From NCBI GenBank assembly GCA_039090855.1, contig CM077010.1:49618905-49682904 (forward strand): DNA of 64,000 nt, written 5' to 3'. A program made the translations under genes and the position numbers. The stretch is from Macrothele yani (Eukaryota; Arthropoda; Arachnida; Araneae; Macrothelidae). The notes under the pieces were generated by a model that was not told where the DNA came from, did no database searches, and worked only from the letters and a program-made list of their open reading frames with translations. Numbering within the stretch: position 1 is the stretch's first letter; each line of letters opens with the position of its first letter. Below are positions 44,311 through 55,889 of this stretch, piece by piece.

Positions 44311-45910
44311 TTAACAAGACTAATACTTAAAAATAAAAAAGTATATATCTACCTCTATGTGTGTGTGTGTGTCTTACACAGTACACACTTTCAAATGGAG
44401 GGCAAATGTCTGAGGAAATTTGGGGGGAGTTTGGGTGTGGGGTGTTTATATATATCCCTGACTGCAACCCGCGTCCAACTCAGACGACTAGTCAGAAGTC
44501 TAATCCTCTGACCACTCGGTCACCGGTGCGACTGAAGCACTATTTATCACAACACGTGGAAATATCTATGCAACATACCTCTGTATGGGGCACTAATTTT
44601 GATAACCGCAATACCAAATCACATTTTAAAGCTACCTTGCTTCTTCGAAAAACGGTTGTTGAGTACTTTTCAAAATATTATGAGTTAGGTATTTTATCTC
44701 GTCGTAATAATAGAATGGGCTGCAGGCCTCCTAAATGCCTCAAATACTGTATGTTGTTCAAAACATCGTCAAAGAGTCTGTTCCGAGGCCAGGTCATTGT
44801 CTAACAAGCAGTAGTGGATATTTTTTCCAAATTCGCATAAAAAGACCTAAAGAGCAAAAAAGAATCATAAAACAGAAGAGAATGTGGGAGAAAATTTATA
44901 TCTTTCATCCATATGTACACCGCAGATGAGCACTATGGTGTTCAATATGTGACCTAAAACGCCGAGTCGTCCAGCCAGCCTGCTTCATACAGGCCAACAG
45001 TGCGTCCTCTTTCGTAGTCTGTTAGTTGATAATCACTGAACTGACGAGTTTTCCGGAATTCTACCAGAGGCGGAACTGACGAGTTTTCCGGAATTCTACC
45101 GGAGCCACCAGGGCCCGAGCCCGGTCAATAATTTCAGCCAAAATTTATATTTTTATTATTATTTTATTTGGCATATATGCGATTGTTGTGATGTACCTTA
45201 GTAAGTTCCTCTAGGTAAGTGCTTAGATGGTCCTAATTCCCGACAAAGCTCCTTAGGCATTGTTTTTCTTCTGTTTACTCTGGGAAGCGGGAAGTTAAAG
45301 GGTGCACCACGATTCGAAATTTCAGGCCCGATCAAAGAACTTCACTTTCCGTTGCCCCTGTATTCTACCTGTGACTATCTTACTCCAGAAGTCACTTTTC
45401 AACAATTTTTAGCAGTATTTCTCGCAAAGCTACGTCTATCTCTTACTCACGATCAACGCACTGTTTCAAAAGCTTCAGCTTTTATTGGATGGGTTCGATA
45501 ATAGAAATATTTACTGCAAGTTGCAATCTCGCTAGACAATTTGCATGCAAATCCCAGCACTACTTCCTTGTTTTGCAATTTTGTTTTCTTGACAGAGTGT
45601 ATTTCAAATTTAATGGAGAATTCAACATTCCACATAAAGTTCAGAAGAAAACAGGTTCTAATTGTAGTCATAATTCCCAATGTTATACACAATTCCTATC
45701 AGGGAATTCAATATAACCTATTCTTTTATGTAGCATCAGCTTTTAAGGAATCTTAATTTTCGTGTAATAAAGCATTTTAAACACTCTAAGTGCAACAATC
45801 CGAACGAAAGTTTTGCTATCGCAAGATAATTGTGTACCTTGTTTTGATACATGCGTTGAGATTAATTGTCAAACTCTAGTCTTGTTGATCGTAGTCAAGA
45901 TCAGGAAGGA
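44311..45910. other. Unassigned stretch
   Basis: Contains a 35-bp direct duplication at 45040-45108 (GAACTGACGAGTTTTCCGGA repeated). Open frames around 44361-44930 and 45490-45760 show no domain I recognise; a few stretches have balanced codon use, so a degraded gene cannot be excluded. Confidence 0.35.
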
Positions 45911-45916
45911 TCTACA

Positions 45917-46115
45917 AGGCCTCCTAAGTGGCGCCGTGATCTAAGTGCTGGCCTCTGACTATTCGTCCGAGCGAGCCAGAACATGGATGGTGTGCCAGTC
46001 CTATGGCACTGGCCCTTCCGGGAACCACTGGCCAAAATTAGTTAGGGGCGACTGTTTATAGCCAACCGAACTGCTCACGGTGGTCGACAACCACCCCCTC
46101 TCCCCGAAAAAAAGT
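45917..46115 (+). repeat. SINE A, degenerate
   Basis: CCTCCTAAGTGGCGCCGTGA start and CACGGTGGTCGACAACC end. The B box is deleted. Confidence 0.65.
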
Positions 46116-46364
46116 AAGAAAGAAAATAATCTGCGGGAACACATTTTCCACTCTGATGCTTCTAGAACACACGATCATCGCTAGAAAAAATTGCTACTGC
46201 ATTTTTCTTCCATACCAAGAAAATCGTTAATAGTCGTAAAATTCGTTATATTTTAGAAAGTCGTTAAAATTTTCAAATGAAGTCGTTAATTTTTTCAAGA
46301 GAAGCGTTAAAAGTCGTTGTGCCCAAAATTTGCAAAAATATATTTGGGTTATTAACAAACTTTA

Positions 46365-46592
46365 GCCACCCCGATAGTGCAGTGATCTAAGCGCTGGCTT
46401 AGATCTCTGCACTCGTTCGAGTGAGTCCTGGTTCGAAACCCGGTGAGGCATGGATGTTGTGTTTGTCTCACGGCATGGCTCTCTCCCTCCCCTGGGACCA
46501 GTGGCCCTAAATTAGGGACGGACGACTGCGTGTAGCCCATCAAGTTGCTCACGGTAGTCGTTAAACCCCAAATAAATAAATAAAAAATATTA
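46365..46592 (+). repeat. SINE A
   Basis: GCCACCCCGATAGTGCAGTG start, B-box-like GGTTCGAAACCC, body intact, tail AAATAAATAAATAAAA. Confidence 0.8.
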
Positions 46593-46611
46593 AAAATAAC
46601 AGACTTCATTT

Positions 46612-46812
46612 CTCCTCAGACTTTGGCTTCTGACCATTAGTCTGAGATGGATCTGGGTTCGAGTCCCGTATGAGGTATGATTGGGGCGTCTGCCTAGTGG
46701 CTTGCCTGTCTCTTGTGTGGAGATAGTGACTCTAAATTAAGGACGGTCGACTGCTTACAGTCATGTGAGTTGCTCGTGGTAGTCGATAAACCCCGAAATA
46801 AAAAAAATAAAG
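46612..46812 (+). repeat. SINE A, 5'-truncated
   Basis: Starts inside the tRNA part (CTTCTGACCATTAGTCTGAG), B-box GGTTCGAGTCC, tail AAATAAAAAAAATAAA. Confidence 0.75.
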
Positions 46813-46814
46813 CA

Positions 46815-47560
46815 AGTTAGTAAATTCATGCAATGCATTGATTATGATACGCTTTCCAACATACCAGAAATCATTACTCAAGTTATTACTCACGTTATGA
46901 GGATAATGGCTGTGGAATAAATCTCGCTCCTGTGTCCTGACCTTTGACCCCATTGCGATGATATTAAACTCAATTCGTTCAGTGTACCTCCGGAACAGCA
47001 TACTGAAGTTTTGTCACAATCGAAGTATTTTTACGTAAGTTATGACGCATAAGGGCAATGGAATGGATCCCGCTCCTGTGTCGTGACCTTTGACCCCATT
47101 TCGCCCATTTTCATTAGGCTTCTTCCCCAGGTGGTCTCCTACCACGTTTTAAAATTTCATCGAAATCGAACCATTTTTGCGCAAGTTATGAAGCATAAGG
47201 GCAATTGAAGGAATCCCGCTCCTATGTCGTGACCTTTGACCCCATTTCGTCCATTTTCAATAGGGTTCGTTCCCAGTGGTCCCCTATCACATACTAAAAT
47301 TTCATTGAAATCGAACCGTTTTCACGCAAGTTATGACGCATAGGGCAATGGAATGAATCCCGCTCCTATGTCGTGACCTTTGACCCCATTTCGTCAATTT
47401 TCAATAGGGTTCGTCCATAGATAGACCCTTATCACATACTAAAATTTCATCGAAATCGAGTCATTTTTACGAGACTTATCGTGCGGACGGACAGACGGAC
47501 AAAACTGGAGCATATACTCTTTTTCAACCTACGTTTGGGAAGCGTAAAAAACGGGGTAGG
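46815..47560 (-). repeat. 145-bp dispersed repeat family, copy 2
   Basis: Reverse orientation: begins near CATGCAATGCATTGATTATG and ends near GACGGACAGACGGACAAAAC. About five units are visible with TGACCTTTGACCCCATT at about 46940, 47086, 47230 and 47378. Confidence 0.88.
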
Positions 47561-47696
47561 TAGGTAGTGTCAAGGTCACTACCGCTAAGGTTTTTGGCGG
47601 AAAACATCTTACCCAGGCGGTGTTGTCGGGGCGGGGTGTTTGTAGGGTTGGTAAGAACAAATTGAGCACAACGAACTTGCATGACTTTTATTTTAT

Positions 47697-50235
47697 TTAT
47701 TTCTCACAATGCTGACTAATTTGTAAAATGTTGTTGAGGACAGAACAATGGTACGAGTAGTACGATATGTGAGACTTACATGCTACACTTATATCTCCAG
47801 AGAATGTTAAGTCTATCGTGGTATTTTTTAAAGTTGTGAAGTCAGTTGGATCCGTGGCCAACACCAATCTGAACTTGTCGTTCAGGAACTGTTTCAGACG
47901 ATCGTTCGACGCCTCAGTGTCAAAGTCCCCGGTGAGCAGAAGCGGTATGTTGGGATCGCAGGGCCGGTCGCTAACTATTGTTCTGACATGCTCTGTGTAG
48001 TAAAGCATTAGTTGAAAGAGAAACATCATGTAGTTGAATGGTGTCTGTGGATGAATATGGACTGACACTAGAAGGAATTTGAATTGGTTGGGTATCTGAA
48101 CTTCCTCTAGTACACCTTCGCCGACATGAATATCCTGTAGACAATTGAATCCAGAATACTTGGGCATTGGCCGTCGTGGAACGGGTTTAGCGACACGAGC
48201 CCTGCACGTTTTCTGATTCTTGAAGACTTTTCTGATTTTTGATTCGGTTTCATTTTCACGTTTTCTGATTCTTGTGATTGAATGTCTTCATCTATGAATT
48301 CCTGTTGTAAGAATTGCAACATAGCTGCATTGGGCTGTTTTAATTCATTTTGGAATTAACCATATGCGATCACAAACTCCAGAAACAAAACCCAACTTGT
48401 TACCATAGAACGACTTTTCAAAGCGCTTCGTCGCCAGACGCCAGTGGGTTATGAACGCTAAATCTCGGTTCTCAAACGCCTCATCTACTTGTATTTCGTC
48501 GCATTCCATCGGTTCTATCTCTTTTAATCATCTGCTTGTATTTCGTCGCATTCCATCGGTTCTATCTCTTTTAATCATCTGCTTGTATTTCGTCGCATTC
48601 CATCGGTTCTATCTCTTTTAATCATCTGCTTGTCTTTCGTCGCATTCCATCGGTTCTATCTCTTTTAATCATCTGCTTGTGTTTCGTCGCATTCCATCGG
48701 TTCTATCTCTTTTAATCATCTGCTTGTGTTTCGTCGCATTCCATCGGTTCTATCTCTTTTAATCATCTGCTTGTGTTTCGTCGCATTCCATCGGTTCTAT
48801 CTCTTTTAATCATCTGCTTGTATTTCGTCGCATTCCATCGGTTCTATCTCTTTTAATCATCTGTTTGTGTTTCGTCGCATTCCGTCGGTTCTATCTCTTT
48901 TAATCATCTGCTTGTATTTTGTCGCATTCCATCGGTTCTATCTCTTTTAATCATCTGCTTGTGTTTCGTCGCATTCCATCGGTTCTATCTCTTTTAATCA
49001 TCTGCTTGTATTTCGTCGCATTCCATCAGTTCTATCTCTTTTAATCATCTGCTTGTATTTCGTCGCATTCCATCGGTTCTATCTCTTTTAATCATCTGCT
49101 TGTGTTTCGTCGCATTCCATCGGTTCTATCTCTTTTAATCATCTGCTTGTGTTTCGTCGCATTCCATCGGTTCTATCTCTTTTAATCATCTGCTTGTGTT
49201 TCGTCGCATTCCATCGGTTCTATCTCTTTTAATCATCTGCTTGTGTTTCGTCGCATTCCATCGGTTCTATCTCTTTTAATCATCTGCTTGTGTTTCGTCG
49301 CATTCCATCGGTTCTATCTCTTTTAATCATCTGCTTGTGTTTCGTCGCATTCCATCGGTTCTATCTCTTTTAATCATCTGCTTGTGTTTCGTCGCATTCC
49401 ATCGGTTCTATCTCTTTTAATCATCTGCTTGTGTTTCGTCGCATTCCATCGGTTCTATCTCTTTTAATCATCTGCTTGTATTTCGTCGCATTACATCGGT
49501 TCTATCTCTTTTAATCATCTGCTTGTATTTCGTCGCATTCCATCGGTTCTATCTCTTTTAATCATCTGCTTGTGTTTCGTCGCATTCCATCGGTTCTATC
49601 TCTTTTAATCACCTGCTTGTATTTCGTCGCATTCCATCGGTTCTATCTCTTTTAATCATCTGCTTGTGTTTCGTCGCATTCCATCGGTTCTATCTCTTTT
49701 AATCATCTGCTTGTATTTCGTCGCATTCCATCGGTTCTATCTCTTTTAATCATCTGCTTGTATTTTGTCGCATTCCATCGGTTCTATCTCTTTTAATCAT
49801 CTGCTTGTATTTCGTCGCATTCCATCGGTTCTATCTCTTTTAATCATCTGCTTGTATTTCGTCGCATTCCATCGGTTCTATCTCTTTTAATCATCTGCTT
49901 GTATTTCGTCGCATTCCATTGGTTCTATCTCTTTTAATCATCTGCTTGTATTTCGTCGCATTCCATCTGTTCTATCTCTTTTAATCATCTGCTTGTATTT
50001 CGTCGCATTCCATCGGTTCTATCTCACTTTCGACATCCATTGCCTGTGAAGTGGCGTTAGGCGTTGCGGCGTCTGCGCGACTGGTACTCGCCTCAAATTG
50101 TCGACGCTGCTTCTTCCTCCGCATTTGTTCTGCTGCTGTCATAGGGGCCTTTTTGGATTCCTCATTTATTCTTCTTTCACTTTGTAAGCGTTTACGATAC
50201 GCATTTACCTTCTTGTTTTGAAGATATTTCCACAT
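47697..50235 (-). pseudogene. Helitron-like gene with EEP nuclease region, disrupted
   Basis: Start MWKYLQNKKVNAYRKRLQSE at 50235, a basic region with MTAAEQMRRKKQRRQFE, then an acidic stretch EIEPMECDEIQ. From here a 47-bp unit is repeated 33 times, introducing stops. After the array (48480) the protein resumes with AFENRDLAFITHWRLATKRF and SGVCDRIW, text resembling the cysteine-containing segment upstream of the Helitron helicase-like domain. Further on (48167-47697) an endonuclease/exonuclease/phosphatase-like segment shows LLLTGDFDTEASND and an SYHCSVLNN end, the GDFN-like and SxH-like motifs of that fold. Rep and helicase domains are not seen, so most of the gene is missing. Family call is moderate. 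Confidence 0.5.
48481..50031. repeat. 47-bp minisatellite, 33 copies
   Basis: Unit TCATCTGCTTGTATTTCGTC + GCATTCCATCGGTTCTATCT + CTTTTAA. From the first unit at 48481 to the last at 49985 is exactly 32 periods of 47 bp. Variation is limited mainly to A/G at one site (GTATTTC or GTGTTTC) and a few singletons, so it is very homogeneous. Confidence 0.97.
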
Positions 50236-50405
50236 TTTTGAAATTTTAACGAAAATTTGTCCAAGTTCAACACTGTGTCACTGTATATTTTTTCAAGTTC
50301 TTTCACTATTGTCACTATAAGTGTTTTATTTTATAGTACTCGTGGAGTTCTGTTAAACGAAACCTCACTCAACGTCCTACGCGTACGCGTTCCCGAGCTA
50401 TTCTA

Positions 50406-51804
50406 CACTGCTGGCCACCCAAAATGCAACACCAAGAAGGACACGAGATAGCAAAGCCAGATTTACTGGACACATAACAACAGATACAAAGATGAAACGA
50501 TTGAGCTTACAGGCCCGTGCGACTTGCGGAACACGCAGAAATCAATAGTTCGTGTGGAGCCCATGGCTGGCAATAACGGCCGCTACACGCCGCGGCATCG
50601 AACGAAAGAGGCTGTGGATGTGGGCTTGGGTTATGTCGGTCCAGGTGCTTCCACACGTTGCCACAATTCTTCAGGAGTAGCCGCGAGTGGTGCTTGCCGG
50701 GCCACACGGTTGCCGATCAGCGACCAGACGTGTTCGATGGGCGACATATCGGGAGAACAGGCGGGCCACGGCAGCAGTAATACCTGGTGGGCAGTGAAGA
50801 ATTGTTGCCCGATGCGTACCATGTGCGGACGCGCGTTATCCTGTTGAAACGTGGCCGCTGGCAGGTCCTGCAGATAAGGGAGAACTGCAGGCTCCAAAAC
50901 GTTGGAGATGTAGCGGTGGCTGTTGAGTGTACCGGCGACGCGTAGCAGAGGGGTGCGGGTGTCATATCCAATTGTGCCCCAAACCATAACGCCAGGCAAC
51001 GGACCGCTATGGCGATGCATAATGCAGGCGTCACACAGTCTCTCGCCGCGGTGTCGCCACACGCGTATCCTACCATCGTGGTGTTGCAGGCAGAAGCGAG
51101 ATTCGTCGGAGAAGACAATGTCGTGCCATTCCGTAGTCCGGGTGCGGCGTACAACGGCTCGCTGCCTCCACACTCGCCGGTGGTGTAACGTCAATGGTAA
51201 TCGGAGCAATGGGTGCCATGCGACAAGTTGCCGCTCCTGCAGACGACGTCGAACGGTACGTGCTGACACAGGTTGTTGCGCAACACACCCTAATTCCTGC
51301 GCTAACGTTCGTGATGTGGCGTTGCGAGCCGTCAATGTCCGCCGCACAACATGCCGGTCCTCTCGTTTGGTGGTGTGCCGCGGCTGCGGCAATCGCTCAC
51401 GTCGGTCCGTCCGTCCCTCCTGCACCCACCGAATCCATACTCGTCTTACTGTGCCTGGACGTCGTCCGACACGGGCGCCGATGTCTCGGTACGATAAACC
51501 GCTGTCGCGATATTCGTCCTCTGTCGAACTCCGAAACGTACTGGAATGACTACCGTATTCTGCGACGAGGCATCAGGAAGCTTCCCACGCACAGGTCCGG
51601 CAGCACAACAGACTTCCACTACTTACACCCCGCCTTCTGTGAACCCTTCTTATAGTGCTTCTTGGTGGCATGTCGGTCGCACATGATTTGCATATGCCCT
51701 GCAATGCTAATCGTTTGCATATCCTCTCGCCGGCGACGCATGCTGCGAATTTCGACCAATAGGATGCTTCCTTCTTGGTGCTGCATTTTGGGTGGCCAGC
51801 AGCG
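50406..51804 (-). mobile_element. Tc1-type transposon with well-preserved TIRs
   Basis: TA at 50404-50405 and 51805-51806. The left end CACTGCTGGCCACCCAAAAT and the complement of the right end CGCTGCTGGCCACCCAAAAT agree over about 35 bp. Length 1,399 bp. Distinctly GC-rich compared with its flanks. Confidence 0.92.
50573..51530 (-). pseudogene. Tc1-family transposase with two frameshifts
   Basis: The N-terminal part is out of frame until about 51512 (EFDRGRI in one frame, then SYRDIGARVGRRPG in another, joining the long frame at QEGRTDRRERLPQP, 51425). The long frame runs 264 codons and holds FSDESRFCLQHH, FQQDNARPHM and PDMSPIEHVW, with DD34E spacing. Near 50640 an indel moves the end to another frame (WTDITQAHIHSLF to HGLHTNY and stop). 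All catalytic residues are present. Confidence 0.85.
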
Positions 51805-51806
51805 TA

Positions 51807-52660
51807 ATTTTTCTCCGCGGCGAACCTGTAATTCTCCACTCCAACTTGGCAACCATTTTGTGGCAGCATGTAACGTCAAGCGCTCAAGGCTAATGTCGTG
51901 TGACATTCTTTCATCCTTGCTCTTTTCAACCGTGTATTGCTTATTTTGATATGCGTTATAGTTTTAAAGTTATTAAGATTTGTCTGGTATACACAAAATC
52001 GTAACATCGACTTTCGCATAGTTTCCCCCCATACCAGACCCGCCTAGTAAGGCATTTTCGGTCAAAAAAATTAAAAATTCTTAAAACTCTAAAGAAGTGG
52101 TGAAGTGTGATCCTTTCTTAACTTCCCCTCCCCAATAGATCGATTCAAAATGCGATTGAGCAAGGACTGCGGGGGTAATTGAACGTGATTTAGGGGATTT
52201 CATCGTGTTAAATGACTACTTGTCTTTTCGGCAGCATTCCAAATAATTCAAGGAACAATAATGAGCGAAGTGACGCTATAATTATGTGGGAGTAGGAAGT
52301 TGCTAATTTCTGTTCGTTAAATTAATGCACTGACGCCTCCAAGGTTCCGCTCCTCTCAGATTAAAACAACGATTTTTCTTTCGAACGCACGCACATAAAC
52401 TTCTTGCAAATACAGAGGTCGCGTTGCTCTATGCTCAGTCAAGTGAATCTGGCTCTCAGAAAAATCTTTCACCAGTGACTACTGTTAGTTATTTTTGCTT
52501 GTTCGTTTTTGTTTTTTTTTGTTTTTTTTTTGTTTTTTTTTGTTTTGTTTTTTTTGTGGATCAGAATCCTTTCATTGATATCGTTTAACTAGAAAAGAAA
52601 ATGTCATCTAATAAAAACCACATAAGTTTTATTCCTAGATAAGATCTAGTCGCTACTTTT
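51807..52660. other. Non-coding stretch with T-rich microsatellite
   Basis: GTTTTTTTTT-type repeats at about 52506-52556. Otherwise nothing recognised. Confidence 0.5.
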
Positions 52661-52664
52661 AATT

Positions 52665-53130
52665 TCTTTTTACGCTTTCCAACCGTAGGTTGAAGAAGCG
52701 CATATGCTCCAGCTTTGTCCGTCTGTCTGTCTGTCTGTCTGCCCGTCCGTCCGTCCACATGATAACTCGCGTAAAAATGGTTCATTTTCGATGAAATTTT
52801 AGTATGTGGTAGGGGACCACTGGGGACGAACCCTATTGAAAATGGGCGAAATGGGGTCAAAGGCCAAGACATAGGAGCGGGATCCATTCCATTGCATTAT
52901 GCGTCATAACTTGCGTAAAAATGGTTCGATTGCGACAAAACTTTATCAAGTTATTCCGAAGGTATACTGAACCAATTCTGTTTATTATTATCTAAAGGAG
53001 GTCAAAGGTCAGGACACAGGAGCGAGATTTATTCCACAGCCATTATCCTCATAACTTGAGTAATCACTTGAGTAATGATTTCTGTTATGTTGGAAAGCGT
53101 ATCATAATCAATGCATTGCATGATTTTGTC
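52665..53130 (+). repeat. 145-bp dispersed repeat family, copy 3
   Basis: Head with CTTTGTCCGTCTGTCTGTCT, then about three units. Perfect AGGTCAAAGGTCA at about 52988. Ends CATAATCAATGCATTGCATG. Confidence 0.88.
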
Positions 53131-53521
53131 AACTTGTTTTTTTTTTCTGTTACTGCTTTCACTATGTGCAGACGAAAACGCCCCTTAGAAAGCATTGGAA
53201 CTTGTGTCCATGTTTTGTCTGTGTGTGACGTCAATTTTTTTGGTGAAGATACCTGTTTCCTTCTTTTTACCAACAATCATACCAGATGATTCAAAAACCC
53301 TGGGTTGCCTTTTTAACTATTCGTGGGATGTGTCTTCTGTTCCGCCATTTTTAGCACATCTTTTGAAATTAAAATATGTGCTTTTAGCATTAGTATGTCC
53401 ATCAGTCTGTGGATTCCTATATCCTCAATTATTAATCCGATTTGAAAAATTCATTTTGCAGTCGAAAGCATCAACAGTAAAAAGGACGATCCATATGTAT
53501 TGGTCTTTGCCCGATGCTTCA

Positions 53522-53728
53522 TTGCAGGTTTAACGACCCCCGCGTGAGCAACTCAATGGGATACAAGCAGTCCCTCGTCCCTAATTTAGGGCTACTGACT
53601 CCAGGGAAGGAAGAGAGCCAGGTCCATAAGACAAACACAACATCTGTACCTTACCGAGATTCGAACCCAGACCCATCTCAGAAGAATGATTAGAAGCTAG
53701 GGCTTAGACCACTTCGCTACTTGGGCGT
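53522..53728 (-). repeat. SINE A, diverged
   Basis: Reverse copy (GCAGGTTTAACGACCCCCGC to CTACTTGGGCG). Confidence 0.8.
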
Positions 53729-53939
53729 CTTTTTTTACCTTTAGGTTTTGTACGAGTGTTATTTTAACAATCACTGAGTAATGGTGCTAGTGCAGCTGGT
53801 GAAACACGCGCCCGAAAGTAAGTAACTCGTAACTCCGAAACAGAAGTTGTACGTAGTAAAATGGTATGAAGACCGAACGGTCGCCAGTGGAGGGTAGACC
53901 ATGCTGGCAATTTAAGAGGTAACACCCCAAGTAGCAATT

Positions 53940-54190
53940 AATGTCGGTCCGATATCGGCTCCATGTCGGTAGCTGATATAACCGATATCTGCTAAATATC
54001 AGGGAGGATAACTTTTTTGCAATACCGATATCGGTCCAATATCTGTAGCCGATATCGGACCGATATTGCAAAAAGTTATCCTTCCTGATATTTAGCAGAT
54101 ATCGGTTATATCGGCTACCGACATGGAGTCGATATTGGTTAGATGACAGTTATATCTATAGATATAACTGTCATCTAACCAATATTGGCT
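53940..54190. repeat. Nested palindromes
   Basis: A large palindrome centred near 54036 (GATATCGGT..ACCGATATTGCA arms, including AGTTATCCT / AGGATAACT) is followed by a second centred at 54153 (CTATAGATATAACTGTCATC / complement). Confidence 0.85.
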
Positions 54191-54447
54191 GTTTGTCGGA
54201 TTTAATACAACCTATGCTTAGCCAGCATCATCTGAATACTTGGGAGGATAACCTTTTGCAACATCGTTTCAATTACCTCACCCAATATACAGTATGTCAG
54301 AACTCTATTAGGTCAGAACCACTGGTAGAATGTCATAGTACAGTGAATCTAATCAAGTAATATTATGTAAAAGTGTGAGCAGTATTCTGTTTCCAAGTGT
54401 TTTTTAAATTGTGTTTTTTTTAATTTATTACATTAGAAAATAAACAT

Positions 54448-54610
54448 TGTGACGTACCTGCCAGCAGGACGCACACGACATAAAGGCAGATAGCAGTCAG
54501 AATGAACGTCTGCGTAGCTCAGTTGGTAGAGCGACTTGTTCTGGAATAAGCGGACTCGGGTTCGATTCCCGGCGTAGACCAAAAATGACGGAGAAATTTA
54601 CTTCGTTATA
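54448..54610 (+). mobile_element. Solo LTR of the tRNA-LTR TRIM
   Basis: TGTGACGTACC...CGTTATA, 163 bp, flanked by ACAT at 54444-54447 and 54611-54614. The tRNA-like core (about 54510-54582) has TAGCTCAGTTGGTAGAGCGA and GGTTCGATTCC, and its acceptor arms GTCTGCG / CGTAGAC pair over seven positions, the best-preserved cloverleaf of the family here. Confidence 0.88.
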
Positions 54611-54744
54611 ACATGTACTGTAATTCTGATTTTTTTACTTGTATGTATATTTGCATTGCAAAGAACGGTTTTTTTTTTTGGTTTTTTTTTTGTCAAAGTA
54701 CCCTTACATTGAATGTAATGAGTACAGATTGAATTCCACTCTTT

Positions 54745-55422
54745 TTATACCTGCCCTTTAAAAAAAGGCTCAAATCTTTCCGAGCTGTTTGTAGCATCGA
54801 TTTTCCCTAATACCGGCCAAAATTGTAAGGAAGAAGTTTTGAATAATGGCAAGCCATCAACATTTACAGAAAATGTCAATGTGCGATTATTCACATTGCA
54901 CAATTTCAAAAACTTGAGCTGTTCTAAAAAGCTTTGCCTCAATCCAATGTAGCAATATTCCCCCCAATCTCCAGCAATTTCTTTCATGGGCAACGTGCAA
55001 TCTCTTGCATTAGTATTTAATAGAGTCCGAGAATCATCAGGAAGATCAGGTTTCATGGGTTTCAATATTTTTATTAGCTCATTTAGTGCTTCATGAGTAA
55101 TATTATTTCTGATAGCCCATGCAGAAAGTTCATTGCCAAACTCGCCAGAATGTTCAGCCTTATCTTTGTGCACTTCAGCATTCTCAATTAACACTGCGTT
55201 CTGTGAAGTTGTTTCACCATGAAAAACAGGATTATTAGCTGCAATAAAAACGGGAAAAGGCTGTTGGGAGTTTTCATTAATTTTAGGCATTTTACAAGGA
55301 ACTCCGTTATCGTTCAAAATATTATGGCGATTATCAGATGCTCCACTACAAAAAACCGTAAGCATGTCAGCTGCGACACGTTTTTGCACAAAATGAGATT
55401 TGGTAGGTTTACTTTTATGCAT
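54745..55422 (-). pseudogene. Transposase-domain protein, N-terminal half
   Basis: Likely start MHKSKPTKSHFVQKRVAADM at 55422; the frame extends upstream to 55479 without a better start. Motifs: ELSAWAIRNNITHEALNELI (helical), LPDDSRTLLNTNARD, GEYCYIGLRQSFLEQL and FSVNVDGLPLFKTSSLQFWPVL. The NxDGLPLxKSSxxQFWPIL pattern is common to a widespread invertebrate transposon protein family; I cannot name the superfamily safely. The frame ends at 54745 before the expected catalytic part, so it is truncated. Confidence 0.6.
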
Positions 55423-55576
55423 ACCAGCTGATATAAAAAAAAATGTTGCAGAGGAATTTGGCACCGAAGCGAAGTACAATCAGTAAACAGTAATCAACAA
55501 TAAAGCTCGTGTGTGATTTGCACCGACCACGATGTGCTGGTATCTAAAGGTTACGGTTATTGTTCACCAAATGGGA

Positions 55577-55806
55577 CTTTTTTTTTTTTTTTTTTTTTGA
55601 CTGGAGGTTTAACGACCACCGTGAGCAACTCAAAGGGCTACAAGCAGTCGCCCGTCCCTAATTCAGGGTCACTGGTTCCAGGGAAGGGAGAGAGCCAGTG
55701 CCGTAAGACAAACACAACATCCATGCCTCACCGGGATTCGAACCCGGACCCTTTCGGACGAATGATCAGAGGTCATCGCTTAGACCACTGCGCCACCGGG
55801 GCGGCC
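55577..55806 (-). repeat. SINE A
   Basis: Well-preserved reverse copy: T-run, GGAGGTTTAACGACCACCGT, GATTCGAACCCGG, GCGCCACCGGGGCGGCC. Confidence 0.92.
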
Positions 55807-55889
55807 ATACTGGACTAGAATTCATTATCTAAAACTTCAGCGTCAGGTGACAAGAACTCTCTGCTTACGTTCTTGGCTTATTTTTTTAT

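Noticed and set aside
48481..50031. CRISPR-like array
   Set aside because: The 47-bp units are contiguous with no unique spacers, and the context is a eukaryotic transposon gene.
50923..51549. 208-codon Arg-rich plus-strand ORF
   Set aside because: Antisense shadow of the GC-rich Tc1 transposase.
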